NCBI GenBank assembly: GCA_016748015.1
Contig: JAAOMT010000597.1
Span: 571,176 to 635,175, forward strand
Origin: Geosiphon pyriformis
Taxonomy: Eukaryota; Glomeromycota; Glomeromycetes; Archaeosporales; Geosiphonaceae
Length of the DNA stretch: 64,000 nt
Reading direction: 5' to 3'
Below are positions 50,964-63,215 of the stretch, piece by piece. Within the stretch, counting starts at the first letter, position 1. The number at the start of each line of letters is the position of its first letter. The notes below the pieces were generated by a model. That model did no database searches. It saw nothing but the letters and a program-made list of their open reading frames with translations, and was not told the DNA's origin. The translations under genes and the position numbers were made by a program.

Positions 50964-52439
50964 ATAGGTATAATAAGTATAACGAAGCTAAATTAATAAT
51001 CTGATTGACTAGGCTACATTTCAAATACCAATAACTATTTAGACTCGATTTGTCAAAAGAGTTCAATTCTTTGTTAAACTACGCAAGCTAATAATCGTGA
51101 CGTTTTATGAGTCAGTTTTATTTCGTTAGAGTTTGCTATCAGAATATAATCTTTAAAGTCCCGAAATATGTGAAATTTGAAAAAGATAATTGTGTATTTG
51201 AGAAAATCTTTTACTTTAAAATGATCGCATCATTTAAATGCAAATATTTTATCAATTACACATGTGTTTATGAAAAAAATGGATATGAAGATTGTATAGA
51301 AGAAAAAAAAGATAATCCCTTTTATAAGCTCACTTAAAATTAAAGAAAATCTTAATGAAGTTAATATTTGTGTAGAATTCATTAATCATGGATTAGCCTT
51401 TAGGGATTCAAATATAATAAATATAATTTCCTCTGGATTTCAATTATATTTTTAATTCTTTAAAACACGTATGGGAGATTTAGGTTTTCTCGACTTTTAG
51501 CACTTTTAACTTAGAGGAATAGGTTCAGCCATATATCTTCAAACTCGAAACAAAAAGTTGTACAATACTTTTGCCGGCCTAATTGAACGCTCAATTTTGT
51601 GAATTAAAGGTAATTTGTCTCTAAAATTGAAGTAATAGCTGTGAGATTAAGTGAAAATTTAAAAACAAAATCTTCTATCTGTTCACAAAATATGGAATTT
51701 TTAAGGGAGAAAGAAAATTTTAAATCCAGTGTTGTAAGCATATATGGATACTATCAAAAACTAAATTTAGTGATTGAGTAAACTTTTGTAAAGTTGATAG
51801 AAAAATTAAAGTATTAAAATTATAAACTTTACTTGATCGAATTCAATAGAAAACTTATTAACTTCATTATATTTTCCAACAAATCAATAAAGAAACCAAC
51901 CCACAATTTTAGCATTACTTATTCGAAACAAAAAAAATTTTAAATTCTTAAACCTTTTTAATAAATAATTCAATGATCTATTTAGAAAACGTAGTTTTAT
52001 AAATCTTTTATACATTGAAAATACAGTTCCCATGGAAAGTAATATTGGCAAAACCATTAAAAAATTTTCTATGTTACCAATCTCCTTACAGAATTGGCCA
52101 ACGCATAAATATTATTTTTGTTTACCCTTAATGTTACGCAACCTCTGCTGCTACCCTTTTTTTATCCATACCAATGCAGCTTAACCGTGTAAAATCGAAC
52201 TGTTAAGGTGTTAACTACTTTTGAGTCAATGGTCCCCACAATGAAACCGAAATTGCCAAACAAACTTTTGTTCTTTTTGCTCCTATCAATGTTTACGTCG
52301 CCCCAATTTGGAAAATGGCTCAATTTCAGTTATTCATCGTTCTGGTCATTTACAAGCTTACTTTTCGCAAATGTTGCCCGATCAACAAAATGGCACACAG
52401 AAATCCTTTCGTTATAGCAGCCAAATTCAAAGTCCTCAA
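50964..52439. other. Intergenic stretch with one unassigned ORF
   Basis: Mixed-composition DNA without a recognisable gene. One plus-strand open frame at 51107-51337 (76 codons, Cys/Lys/Tyr-rich, with CKYFINYTCVYEKNGYEDC) has no splice partner or family I recognise and may be chance. Another at 52208-52417 is similar in status. Confidence 0.45.
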
Positions 52440-52640
52440 TGAAATACATCCAGGTTGAAGTCAGCAAATAAACTGTGCAAAAAAAGTTCTCAAGGCTTGG
52501 CTATATTGTTATTCTGTTAAAGCCTTTGATAATAATTTCTATGATACTTTTATGACATTTTCTGTTATGGTCATTATATAGCCCGGATGTCAATCTCATT
52601 GAGAATATTTGGGTATCTCAAAGTATAATATAGAGAAAAA
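52440..52640 (+). pseudogene. Tc1/mariner-type transposase remnant
   Basis: On the plus strand near 52567-52612 the translation reads WSLYSPDVNLIENIWV, matching the signature around the second catalytic Asp of Tc1/mariner DDE transposases (Y-S-P-D-L-N-P-I-E-N-x-W). Upstream frames are broken, and I could not recognise the first catalytic Asp or terminal inverted repeats. Only the motif is certain; the extent is approximate. The element is dead. Confidence 0.5.
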
Positions 52641-53020
52641 ATTGAAAGTGAATTTTAACAATACAATTAAAAAAAAGAAAAAGAACAGAAATTGAATTGA
52701 ATTTGAAAAAACGAAAGTTATAACTTTATTTTTTAGCTTTGAAAGATTTTATTTTATATAGTTAATAAATGACCAAATTAATAATTAAATTAACAATTAG
52801 GTTAATAATCAGATTAATAATTGAGTTAACAATTAAGTTAAAAATTAAGTTAAATAATTAAATTAATAATTAATTATAAAAATATAATGGGTAATATATA
52901 AAATTAATAGTTAATACATAATTAATATAAATAAAATAACTATTATAAAATCAATAAAAACATATTAATTATAATTTTATGTTTTATAATAAACAGTTTT
53001 TTCACTTTTTTTTCCATACC

Positions 53021-53025
<5 letters not shown>

Positions 53026-53057
<32 letters not shown>

Positions 53058-53059
53058 TA
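53026..53059. repeat. (ATT)n microsatellite
   Basis: About eleven ATT units. The same triplet forms LINE 3' tails elsewhere in the window, so it may be the orphan tail of a decayed LINE, but no 3' UTR is recognisable next to it. Confidence 0.7.
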
Positions 53060-56000
53060 GTTAGTTTGAATATTGTTTTTTGCTACTAAAAATATTATTT
53101 TAGTTGTAACTTGTTTGGCTACTTTAACAAGATTTTGCTATTTTAAATTGTTTATAATATTAAACAATAAGCTTATATTATCTTTAATTTATTTATTGTT
53201 AATAATAAATTATATATAATTGGTTTTAATCTATACTCTATTAATTTAAATAGATGTAACTTTAGCAATTTTATTATTACTATTATTATAAATATTAGAC
53301 TTTGGTCACATAAAAATTTATTGATTTTTGAAATTTTTTTTAACAACCCAAGGAAATTGTTATATTGCAGTTGCAGAGAATAAAAGAATTTGCAGATTTT
53401 TGTAAAATTTTTAATCACCAAATTTTTGTAAAATTTCTTAAAATTTTATTTTGGCAGATTGTTTAAAGTTTTTAATTTGGTAAAAAAAATAATATTTAAG
53501 TTAATTTTAAAACTAATTCTTGTTTTTTGAATCTTGTATAATTTTAAAACTTACTTGTTCGGTTTTTTAATTGCAAGTTTTTTGTTAATTAAATTAAAAT
53601 CATTAATATTAATCAAAATTTAGCTCAGAAATTATCATAAAATTATCTCTGATTTTTATTATTAACTTAGCAGTAACTAAAAATTTCACAAATTATATTA
53701 ATTGTTTAATTATTAGTTTTAATTTACAAATATAATTAGATTAAACATTATTATAAAATAATAAAAATTTTAAGCAGTTTAGGCAGATAAAAGCTATGAT
53801 TCAATTCCAAGCCCATTTTTGCTTATAATTTCAGCATTTCGAGAAATCTTTATTATTATTAGCTAATCACTAAAAAGTGATGGATATTAAAATTCTAAAA
53901 ACTTGAAATTCTATTTTTTATTTCAAACTTTAAAGTCAACAATTATTTTTTATTGAAAGTATACCTATGAAAGTGATTAAAATTTATCAAAAATATGCTG
54001 TTTTGTATGTTTTTATATATTAAATGTTTTCAGAAATTGACAAGTTTTTAACTAGAAATATATAAGCTAAATCACATATTTGAAAATTTTAGATTTGTTC
54101 GTCATATTTAAACCGCTTCACCCCGCTAATTCAGATAAAATATATTTTAACTTTTTATTGTGATCAAATAAAATTCTTTCATTTTAGATTAAAATCAACT
54201 TTTTATTAGAATAGTTTGAAAAGTAAAAAAACTTGCTTGTTTAATTTATTGAATAAATAACTGTTAAAAAATAATTAATATTTGTTATTGAATTTCAAAA
54301 ATAATAGAATTATAACTGTAAACTATTTTTCTAATTTTTAATTTTTATAAAAAAAATTAACGACTGTAATTTATGACTAATTACATTAATTGAATTATTC
54401 ATCTATTTAATTTGTTCTTTATTAAGATTTTTCTTGATTAATTATATTGTTTTTAATTACTTTTAACTTTAATATTTCCTAGCTTTTTGCTTTAACCTGT
54501 AACATAAAAATAATGCTCTTTGTAAGGTTATTGAATTTATTTGTTATTTATTTTGCTATTTATTTTTTAAGCAAATATATATTTCTGTTACAAAAAACCA
54601 AACTACATTATACTGCTTATCTTGAACAAGTAAAAACCATTTGCTTTTTTTGCTTAATTTGTTATTTAGTTAAATAAGAAAATATTATTTTTCAATATTA
54701 AAAATAAGATTAAAATATTGGCGAACAAATATTTGTTTATCCAAATACATTACTCTTAATTTCCATAAAATCTAAAATAAACAATATTTATAAATTGTCA
54801 AAATTTGGCTAAGATATTAATTAAGTCAAAAAACATAATATTGAACTTAGTTTTTTTTGGATGTTAAATGCTGTTTTTCCAATTTTTAGAATCTATTCTA
54901 CTTTTTAATAATTAATGGTTAAATTTAAGGTCCTATTTATATTTTTTAAAAACATTTAACATTTTAATATTGTTAAGTTTTCTGTAATCTGTTTTTTTGT
55001 TTTTTTTTTAACAAAAGCAACTGGTAAAATTTAAAATTCATAAATAATTAAATAAAATTATTATTAAGCGTTTATTGTATATTTTTAATAAATTAATAAC
55101 TGATAGATAATAATTTGTATATTTGTTAACAAATTGATTAAGCATTTTTAGTGTACATGTAATGTTAAATTAAATCAGTTTTTCCAAAAATTTTATTATT
55201 TGGGTAAAAATATTTGAATACTTAATAATAAACTGTATGAGTTGCAATTGCTGATGTGGTTTTATTTTTTTATGTTAATTTTGAAAAAGTTTTTGAAAAA
55301 AAAAATCGTCTTTAAAATTAAATGTAAAGTTATTTATTTTGAAAACCATCGCTATGTATAATTTCAATATTTGTTACATTGTATAAAATAACTAAATATT
55401 TATTAAGATTGTAAAATATTATTTAAAAATTTTAATTGAATATTTTTGTTTATATAATTTAAAATTTGTTTAGTAGTAATAAGTTAAGAGTAAATATAAA
55501 TTTTTTGGTATATCTTTAAAAAAATTGTGATTGGTTAAAGTAGTTTTAACATTTAATGCTATTTATTTTAAGAATTCAAAATTTTATAACTGAAATAGTA
55601 AATTAAGTAACAGAGTCAAATTCTTGAATTTTACATTTATTAATGCCTAATTTCTTAGATTTTAAATCAATTGTAAACCCAAAATTTGGGTTAAAGTAAA
55701 AATTATAACTTAAAGAAACTTTCTTTGGTTTAATTGTAAATAAATGTTATTGAAATATATACTAAATAAAAAAACATATAATCAAAAATACTAGTATGTT
55801 CAGATTTTTAAAAAAATTAAGAACCATTTTTTATAATAGTTTAGAATAATGTTCTCAAGAAGTTGTAAAATTATTTTTACAATTCCAAAATAATTTATAA
55901 ATTAACAACAATTTATATAAATAAAGAAAACAAAGATAAGAATAAAAAATTTGAATACATTTTTTCTTACTTTAAAAAGTTGCAAATTACAATTTTTAAA

Positions 56001-57404
56001 TAAACACTAAAATCTATTATAGAATAGCTAGCAAATACTATTTTTATTTAAAACACAACAAATTTAATAATTAAAGCAGATAAAAGTTCAATTATATTAA
56101 TAATTTATTATTTTTGGTGATAACCATTAGTGTTTAGAATATCATGTTATTAATTTATTAAAAAACTAAATTCGAAAAAGCGGGATCAATTATTTTCAGT
56201 ACAGCTTAAATACTTTATTAATAGTAGACTAAAAATCAAACCAAAGAAACTTACAAAAATTATGGTCTAAATTGCTTACAAATTATTATTAAAAAGTAAA
56301 AAATCAATGCTATAAAAGCTGAATACATTGACAATTTATTTAATAATATTTTCGACAAAGTATTAATTTTTATTTCAAATTGTTTTTCTAATTGAATGTA
56401 GTTTGCAAAGTCTTTTTCGAAAGGTAAATAGGATTAAATAGAAGATAAAATTTTGTTATAATTATTGCATATTAAAAATATATGCTTTTTTTAATCTTGA
56501 TTTTAATATTATAATTTGATTTTCAATATATTTTGCAGATTTTATATTGGTTTGGTTTTTTTTTAAAATTCCAAATTATTATTTAAATAAGTATAAAACT
56601 ATTTGCAATATTTTAAACTTGTTGTTTTAGTAATTATCACTTTAATTGGTATATTAATTTTAGGAAAGCATTAAATGTTACTGAAAGTATTTTTATTACT
56701 AAATATTTTTAGAAGTGATTGCTGGTATTTGAATGTTTATTAGAAGTGTTTTGTTGTTTTCTTCTAATAACTGAAAAGTTACTTTTGTTTTTAATTGCTG
56801 TATTTGTAATGTCTGAATTTTTTGTAGATTGTTTTATAGTATTGTTATTTGTATACTAGTAATTTTTTATTTGTCATTGAGATAACTATTTCGTTTCTGT
56901 TTTAAAACCGCTGTTTAAAAGTTCACAAATAGTCCAGCTACTCAATATAATTTTAAGAAGTCATATTTTGTGTGAAGGTCTTTAGATTTAATAATTGATT
57001 TATAAAAATAAAGCAATAAACAAAATTGTTTTTATTATGTTTTTGTTATATATATTAATTTAAAGATTTTAAAGCCAGTTATTAAGTATAACAATATTAA
57101 ACATTATTCAAAATATTATTAAAATATTATATTTACATTAAAAAAAATGATTTAGACGTATTTTAATTTTTGTAAATACCAATTCGGGTGCCAATAAACT
57201 ATTTGTGGGAATTGCATTTAGACACCTTACTCAAAAACTGAATATTCGACAAATTTTAATGAAAAACTATTTAAAACCAATAAAGTTAACCTTCACGAAG
57301 AAATATGAAAAAATGAATCATCTTCAATTTTGAAATCAATTAATTTCTTACTAAAAATTGCTTGTTATTGATATCTGCACAAGTTAAATCTTTTAATTCA
57401 TCAA
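53060..57404. other. AT-rich decayed DNA with one gypsy trace
   Basis: Strongly AT-rich. Apart from the Ty3 reverse transcriptase trace at 54.83-55.04 kb, I recognise no coding sequence. The pol remainder of that element probably extends on both sides of the trace but is unreadable. The last 200 bp become less AT-rich toward the kinase gene. Confidence 0.5.
54832..55035 (-). pseudogene. Ty3/gypsy reverse transcriptase trace
   Basis: The minus-strand translation contains VAFVKKKNKKTDYRKLNNI, matching the Ty3 RT pattern V-K-K-K-N-G-K-x-R-F-C-V-D-Y-R-x-L-N. Further downstream comes LNLTINY-KVE and GKTAFN, matching D-L-x-S-G-Y-W-Q-V and K-T-A-F. It is a decayed copy distinct from elements 1 and 3. 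No LTR could be assigned. Confidence 0.6.
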
Positions 57405-59133
57405 TTAAGTGATATTTTTGTTGGCTAAATTTTTATCAGGGTCGCCAAAATATTCAAACTCAATCTCTTCAAGCGAACAATTTGTAGCAATTATGTCACT
57501 TTCTTGATCTTTGCCCATATCTAAAAGGATATTATATAATGTTACATAGCAATGGTGCATAGTTGGCCTTTTTTCAGGATCCTGATGCCACGCTTGAGCC
57601 ATTAATTCTAGATATTTCGGCGGGATATGTGGAACTTTGTTGCTAGGACGTTCACCCCCTTTGATTTTCTCTGGAATTTGCCTATTTTCCACATCACCAA
57701 AGGGTAATCTTTGAGCAGCAATTTCCCATAGAACAATTGCATAACTGAATTTTTTAAAAATGGGTTGAATTCTTTTCTCCTTTGAATTATAAGGAAAAAA
57801 AACTTATGAATTTACCTATATACATCAGAAGCCTTAGTGTAACGAGCAGAACGATTCACAATTCTTTCGGGAGATACCCACCTACATTTGAAAATTTTAT
57901 AAGATTTTCAAACATATAAAAACTTTGAAATCAATATACGCACCTAATAATTGAGAGGAGCTCCAAGATTGGCTTCCTAAAAATATCTTCTTCTTTGTGA
58001 GCATGTGCAAAATTCGCAAGTTTGGCATTCAAGTTTTCATCGAGCAAGATATTGTGACTAATTTTTTTAAAGGTGGAATGCAAGCGTTAATCCAGAGAAA
58101 TCAAAATGCCAAAATTTTGTTTTATAAGATAAAATTAAAATGAATACCTTCTCACATCATGATGAACTATGTTGGAGAAATGACAAAAAGTCAGTGCCCC
58201 TGCAATTTGATACGCAATCTTTGCTTTTTGGTTCCAACTCAAAATATGGGCTTCGCTTTCAATTTCAAAGAAAGATTTCATATCCCCATTTTTGACCCAC
58301 TCGGTAATAGTATACCGCTCGCCATCTCGCTCGACTATACCATAACTTTATTGAAAGAAAATAAGTTGGAGCTTTAAATCAATTTGTTGGAATCAAAATA
58401 TCTGTCTGCTCACAATTTCAAGATCCCTTGGGCTTTTTCTAATTGCCTCCAAATCGCAATTTCTCGCCAAAAATCCTCATCATTGCCTTTGCCTGCTTTT
58501 CCAACATGCTTTTCCGCTACTTGTCCATATGTTCGGTGAAGTCTTTTTTTTATATGGTATTTGCTGCCGCGAACGACGCGAAATTTTTCTTCAGGGTTAT
58601 CGAAAATATCCTCAATTGGAATCTTGCTTTGACCAAGCGCTTCACTCAGTGGGGCATTGTCCTGAATAGCAGTCATACGAGCTGAGGCAACTTGGAGATC
58701 GTGAGTGGGCTTTCTGCGTGGGATTTTACGCTCGTTTTTGGGTGAATCCTTTTTTGAGGGGACAATCTCAGCAACCGCATCATCCAATTTTATTTTTAAT
58801 TCAAGGTACCTTTTAGCAATCTAAAGTCAAGTCAAAGCAATGCATCAAAGATCGATCTATTTGGATAAACAATTTTTTTTACAAAGTTGTTTCGAAATCT
58901 TATATACGTCGTTAGCATCCCATAGCTTCATTTTCACAGTCGGATCATCCTTTTGCTGCTTAATAAATTCAAGAATTGCTTTTAACGAATTGTTGTAATT
59001 TTCACTTGGCTCTAGACCTGATATTTTTTCTTCAGATAAAGACACTTCATTTGCCAATTTTTTACAAGTCGTCTTATTATATTCTGCCTTATTTTCCGCA
59101 GTTAGGATGGCCTTTACCAAGTCAGGTGTTTTT
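57405..59133 (-). CDS. MLKL-like helical domain plus pseudokinase protein (gene A)
   Basis: Exons on the minus strand: about 59133-58908, 58820-58414, 58345-58148, 58057-57944, 57881-57816 and 57744-57405. These five introns (62-90 bp, all GT-AG) give one frame of about 446 codons; a short first exon upstream of 59133 is not placed. The N-terminal ~140 residues are helical (NKTTCKKLANEV, then AKRYLELKIKLDDAV) and resemble the four-helix bundle and brace of MLKL-type proteins. The kinase fold shows AEK lysine, WREIAIWRQLE (alpha C), ITEWVKNGD (hinge), HHDVRSHNILLD for the HRD loop, LANFA where DFG is expected, VSPERI for APE, SDVYSYAIVLWEI, and WHQDPEKRPTM. Loss of the DFG Asp and of a glycine loop suggests a pseudokinase that signals by shape. 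No Sel1 repeats follow. Gene B is its divergent paralogue. Confidence 0.82.
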
Positions 59134-59750
59134 TGAGTGACTGGATTGCATTATTTTATTGGTAAGTTGTTATTCAAGGAAGAAAATTGGGTACTTAATA
59201 CTCTCTAAAATATACCATCGTAAACCGAGTGATTTTGTTGAAACATTTGGACGCTTTATTTTAAGTACTGCGAACGAATTTTCCAAGGAAATAAAGGCGA
59301 AATTGGTAATTTTTTCGATTTGATATTTTGTCTGCGAAAAGACGGTTCTTTTATCAGATGGCTGTTACCTTTCTAAGAAACGTAGGATAGAACGTCAGAA
59401 GATAGGATCAATGATTCCGATTTATGTGAAACCGCGCCATGTTCTATGTGAAACTTTCAAGTCCGTACTCCAAATTGTCGATCAAACAAGTTGGAACCCT
59501 AATAGCTCACTGGCAATACAATGATGGTTAAAAAAAACCAAGCCATTTACCGAATCATTTCTTTCGAAACTACATTTTAGCCTGTTAATCACATTTTTTC
59601 AGCAAATGAGCGATTACCTTAAAACCAGCCTTACTATTACTCGGCAAGCATTCCAACTTGCAGGTTGGTTTAACAAGACTCAAATATTGCCTTTTGAGAA
59701 GATTTGAACAAGAACGACACTTTTGGTTACAAAGATATTTCAAATGTAAA
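59134..59750. promoter_or_regulatory. Divergent intergenic region between genes A and B
   Basis: This ~600-bp region separates the two head-to-head genes, so it must contain both promoters and probably the first exon of gene A. A plausible 3' splice site of gene A is the AG at 59134-59135 (minus-strand CAATCCAG). I could not identify the matching donor or a start codon with confidence, nor a clear TATA box. Confidence 0.5.
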
Positions 59751-61961
59751 ATGATAGGAATTGGGGCTGGAGAAGTCATTGTCGATATTTTAAAAGATAT
59801 TTTAGAGGCGAAAGAAAAGATCAAACAGAATAAGAAAAACTGTAAAAGATTAATAAAAGTTGTTCAAACTTGTCAAGAGGAAATAAATAATAGAATTACG
59901 CCTGAAAATTTCGGGCAGTACAATCCCCAAAGTTATATTGACGCTCTTAAGGCTATTCGAGATTTTCTTGATTTGCGCAAATATTGAAAGTGAATGAGGT
60001 AGTTTTATAAATTCATCAGCAGTATATAAATTTTCTAAAGTTTAATTTTGAATTTCACTGAATTATAAGGTCACCACCAAGATTACTGAGTTAAAGGAAG
60101 ATTTAGATGAGGCTGTTGACAGGCTTACCCTTAACGTGGTTCTCCAAATTGGTGAGGATCAGAAAGAAATGAACAGGAAAATGATTCAAATGATTGCTAT
60201 CCATGATGATGCCCCACTTGATGACCAAATTTTGAATGAAATAACCATCTCGGATGCGCATATTGCCGATGATCCGAAGGAACAGTTTGCACGTCGTCTT
60301 TTGGGCAGTCGAAGTCATGTAGTAAAAAGGTATTACGCAGAAGAAAATGTACCAGTTGCAGAAAAACAAATCGCCAAGAGAGTTGCAGACCAAGAAAAAG
60401 ACTTCTTGAAAGAAATTGCCTTATGGCGGTTGTTGAACAACGTGACAGGCATTTTGAGACTGTATGTTCCCAATTATCTTATTACTTACGCAAGACAGAT
60501 GAATTATTTTCGAAGTAGTTTCAGCATCAAAATTGTTGATTTTAATATAATTATGGTTTCGTTGAACGCAACGGTGAAAGGTATATTATTACGGAATGGG
60601 CAAAAAATGGTGATTTGGAAAAGTATTTGGCAGATCCAAATAATACTCTGACATGGATTGAAAAAGTCAAAATAGGCGGTCAAATTGCAAATGCATTATA
60701 CTTCTGCCATGTTCAAGATGTGCTTCACCATGACGTTCGAAGGTTTGTAATGTTTCAAAAAAATTTAGACTTTTGAACTGAGTCTAAAAACAGCATTTCT
60801 CTTTAAATTAAAGCCACAACATTTTATTGGATGAAGACCTAAATGCCAAACTAACTAATTTCGAAAATTCTCGGAAAGAAACTGATGATTCGAAATCTAT
60901 ATCTGATACATTCACTGAAGCCAGGTAAAGGCTCCAATATTTTTATAATTTCAATATGATATTAAGGATCTTGTATTTCAGAATTTTATCAACCAAATTT
61001 TTTTCTCACTGCAGGTGGACAGCCCCAGAGAAACTAGCAGATAGTAAAACTCGCTATTCAAAAGCATGCGATGCATATAGGTATATCAAATAAATCCTAA
61101 TGAGTTATTATTAATTTCGCTCTCTAATCAATATCTTGTTCATGTTGATTTTAAATCCCATATTCAAGCTTTGCAATTGTCCTTTGGGAACTGGCTACTC
61201 AACAAATACCCTATGGAAATATTGAAAGGCCCTACTTGATAGGAAAAATTCTAGATGGGGAAAGACCCAACTCTGATATCCCCAACATGCCACCACAATA
61301 TAAGGAATTGATGATTCAAGGCTGGTCTTCAAATTATTGGAAACGGCCTAAAATGAGCTATGCCTTCTGTAATCTAGAACGACTCTTCAAAGAGATGCAG
61401 ATACAAAATACAAAAATATCTACTTCCGATATCAGTCTTGACCAAATTTCAACAAACTTCCTGTTAAGTCTTTATAATCCTGATGAAGAATCAGATTCTC
61501 CTATACCAAACATTGCCACCGCCATCTGTCACTACAAAGCCGAAAAATTCAAAGAGGCCTGGGAAATTTTTAAATATTTTCTGGAGCAAGGAAATGTGAC
61601 GGCAAAATTCTACGCTGGTTATTACTTTTTTGAGGGTAAAGATCCGGTTCCAAAAAATAAACGACGAGCCTTGGAGTTATGGCGCCAAGCTGCTGACTGT
61701 GGTGATAGAGATTCTCAATACCAGTTTTCTCTTACTTGCATGACACTACAGACAACGAGAGAACAAAAGGAATTGGCATCAAAATACTTCAAGATGGCAC
61801 TCAAGAAAGATCATCCTGGTGCTCTGTACAATTACGGATTGGATCTTTTCAAGAAAAAAAAATTCACTGAAAGTGAGAAATACTTAAAGAGAGCTAGTGA
61901 GATGGGGCATAAAAACGCGTTATCAAAATTGGATGAATTAAAAAGGCAGCATGACTTTTAA
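59751..61961 (+). pseudogene. MLKL-like helical domain, pseudokinase and Sel1 repeat gene (gene B), apparently broken
   Basis: Exons by splice signals and gene A homology: 59751-59998, 60070-60461, 60551-60742, 60814-60924, 61015-61080 and 61169-61961. Adding one base in exon 1, they total 601 codons. N-terminal helices (EAKEKIKQNKKNCKRL, then TTKITELKEDLDEAV) resemble an MLKL-type bundle and brace. The kinase fold has AEK, LKEIALW, ITEWAKNGD, HHDVRSHNILLD, LTNFE in place of DFG, TAPEKL, SFAIVLWEL and KRPKMSYA. At least two Sel1-like repeats end the protein (AKFYAGYYFFEG...; GALYNYGLDLF...). Two lesions: a one-base deletion near 59976-59985 leading to TGA at 59985, and AA instead of AG before exon 3 (60549-60550). 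Intron positions match gene A. Sequencing error could explain the first lesion but hardly both. Confidence 0.78.
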
Positions 61962-63215
61962 ACCCAATCGTTAAAAGGAATACTTGAAGATAGCATGATT
62001 TTTCATAAACTTTTGTTTGGATTCAGAAATCATCAACCAAAATAGAAAGCTGAAAGTTGATTATACATTTTGTTGCACGAAATTTCGAAAATGTGATATA
62101 TTAAAATAGACTCCAAAAGGAAAGTATTCGATCAAAATTAGATATTAAACTAAATTTCGCACTTCTGAAGGAGTGAGGACTGTTTAAATAAAATTTTTAT
62201 ATTAGAATATTATTAGTTTTAAAAATCATATTAAGATATAATTATCAATGAGGTGAATGCAACTAATAGTTTAAAGTGCAATCAGCTTTTAATGGGATTT
62301 CTTAATGTTATCTATTACTATAACATGAAAATCCACTTTCGTTTTATAGAAAAAATTTCCAGTAACCATAATTACATGAAAAACTTGAGTGCACAAATGT
62401 TCATCATACATATTCAGAAAGCTGTTTAGCTCAAGAAAATAAACCAAGTTCTATTTTCCAGCAAATTATATTAAATTGATGTTTTGAAAATTTACCAAGC
62501 ATAAGAAAATGGTCAAAATATAAAATATCTAATTTTTTATGTATTTAATCCTGTTTTGGCTTTATTTACTTCTCAAACTACGTATAAATAAAATTTCACT
62601 AAATTTGTTTCTTTTCATGTAAAACAAGAAGGTAATTTAAGAATTTATGTGAGTTGAATACTTGGTTTTTATCAGCTCTTAAAATGATTTCAAATAATAG
62701 AAATATTATGTGTAACTACACACTGTTTAATTTTTAAGACTTTGACTTTGTTTAAAATCCTGGATACCAAAATTTAGTTAAAATTTTATAATAAAATACC
62801 ATATCTATCAGTATAAAATATTTATTCCTTGAGATAAAAATTTTTTAATAAATCCATTTGAGTTACGTCATATTACTTGAATAAATAGTGATCATATGAA
62901 TGTTTATTTTGTTTAACATGTTTCCATTTTGGTCTATTTCTGAATTTTTGCTTATCTAAACGTGTGAATGAAAAAATCATCTTTATTCATTTCACTAAAT
63001 TGGTAAGGTTCGCTTATTGTATGTCTAGAGCAGTTGTTCTATAGCCATTTTAATCAACCAAATAGGATCAAAAAGAAAGCTTCAGTGCCGCTGGTTACAC
63101 TAAATTTTAGAGTAAATCATTTATAAACGTTGGTTCTTCCACATCTATTTTATTTTCCCTAGTCAATTCTGGTTTAACGAGTGCCTTATAATAGGAAATT
63201 ACTTCGCTAAATATC
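61962..63215. other. Intergenic region between gene B and the VIT gene
   Basis: About 1.25 kb of mixed-composition DNA with no open frame of note and no transposon trace. It should hold the gene B 3' end and the VIT gene promoter; a TATA-like TTATAATA stands about 30 bp before the VIT ATG (63185-63192). Confidence 0.5.

Noticed and set aside
51107-51337. 76-codon Cys/Tyr/Lys-rich ORF as a possible small secreted protein
   Set aside because: No signal peptide and no recognised family; flanks are full of stops. Kept only as a note in the intergenic entry.
58159-58787. Plus-strand ORFs at 58159-58377 and 58443-58685
   Set aside because: They lie antisense to gene A exons 2 and 3, whose kinase motifs and splice sites explain the sequence.
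59585-59824. Minus-strand ORF of 79 codons with a Cys-rich segment
   Set aside because: It overlaps the start of gene B antisense, has no recognisable family and no splice partner; most likely chance.
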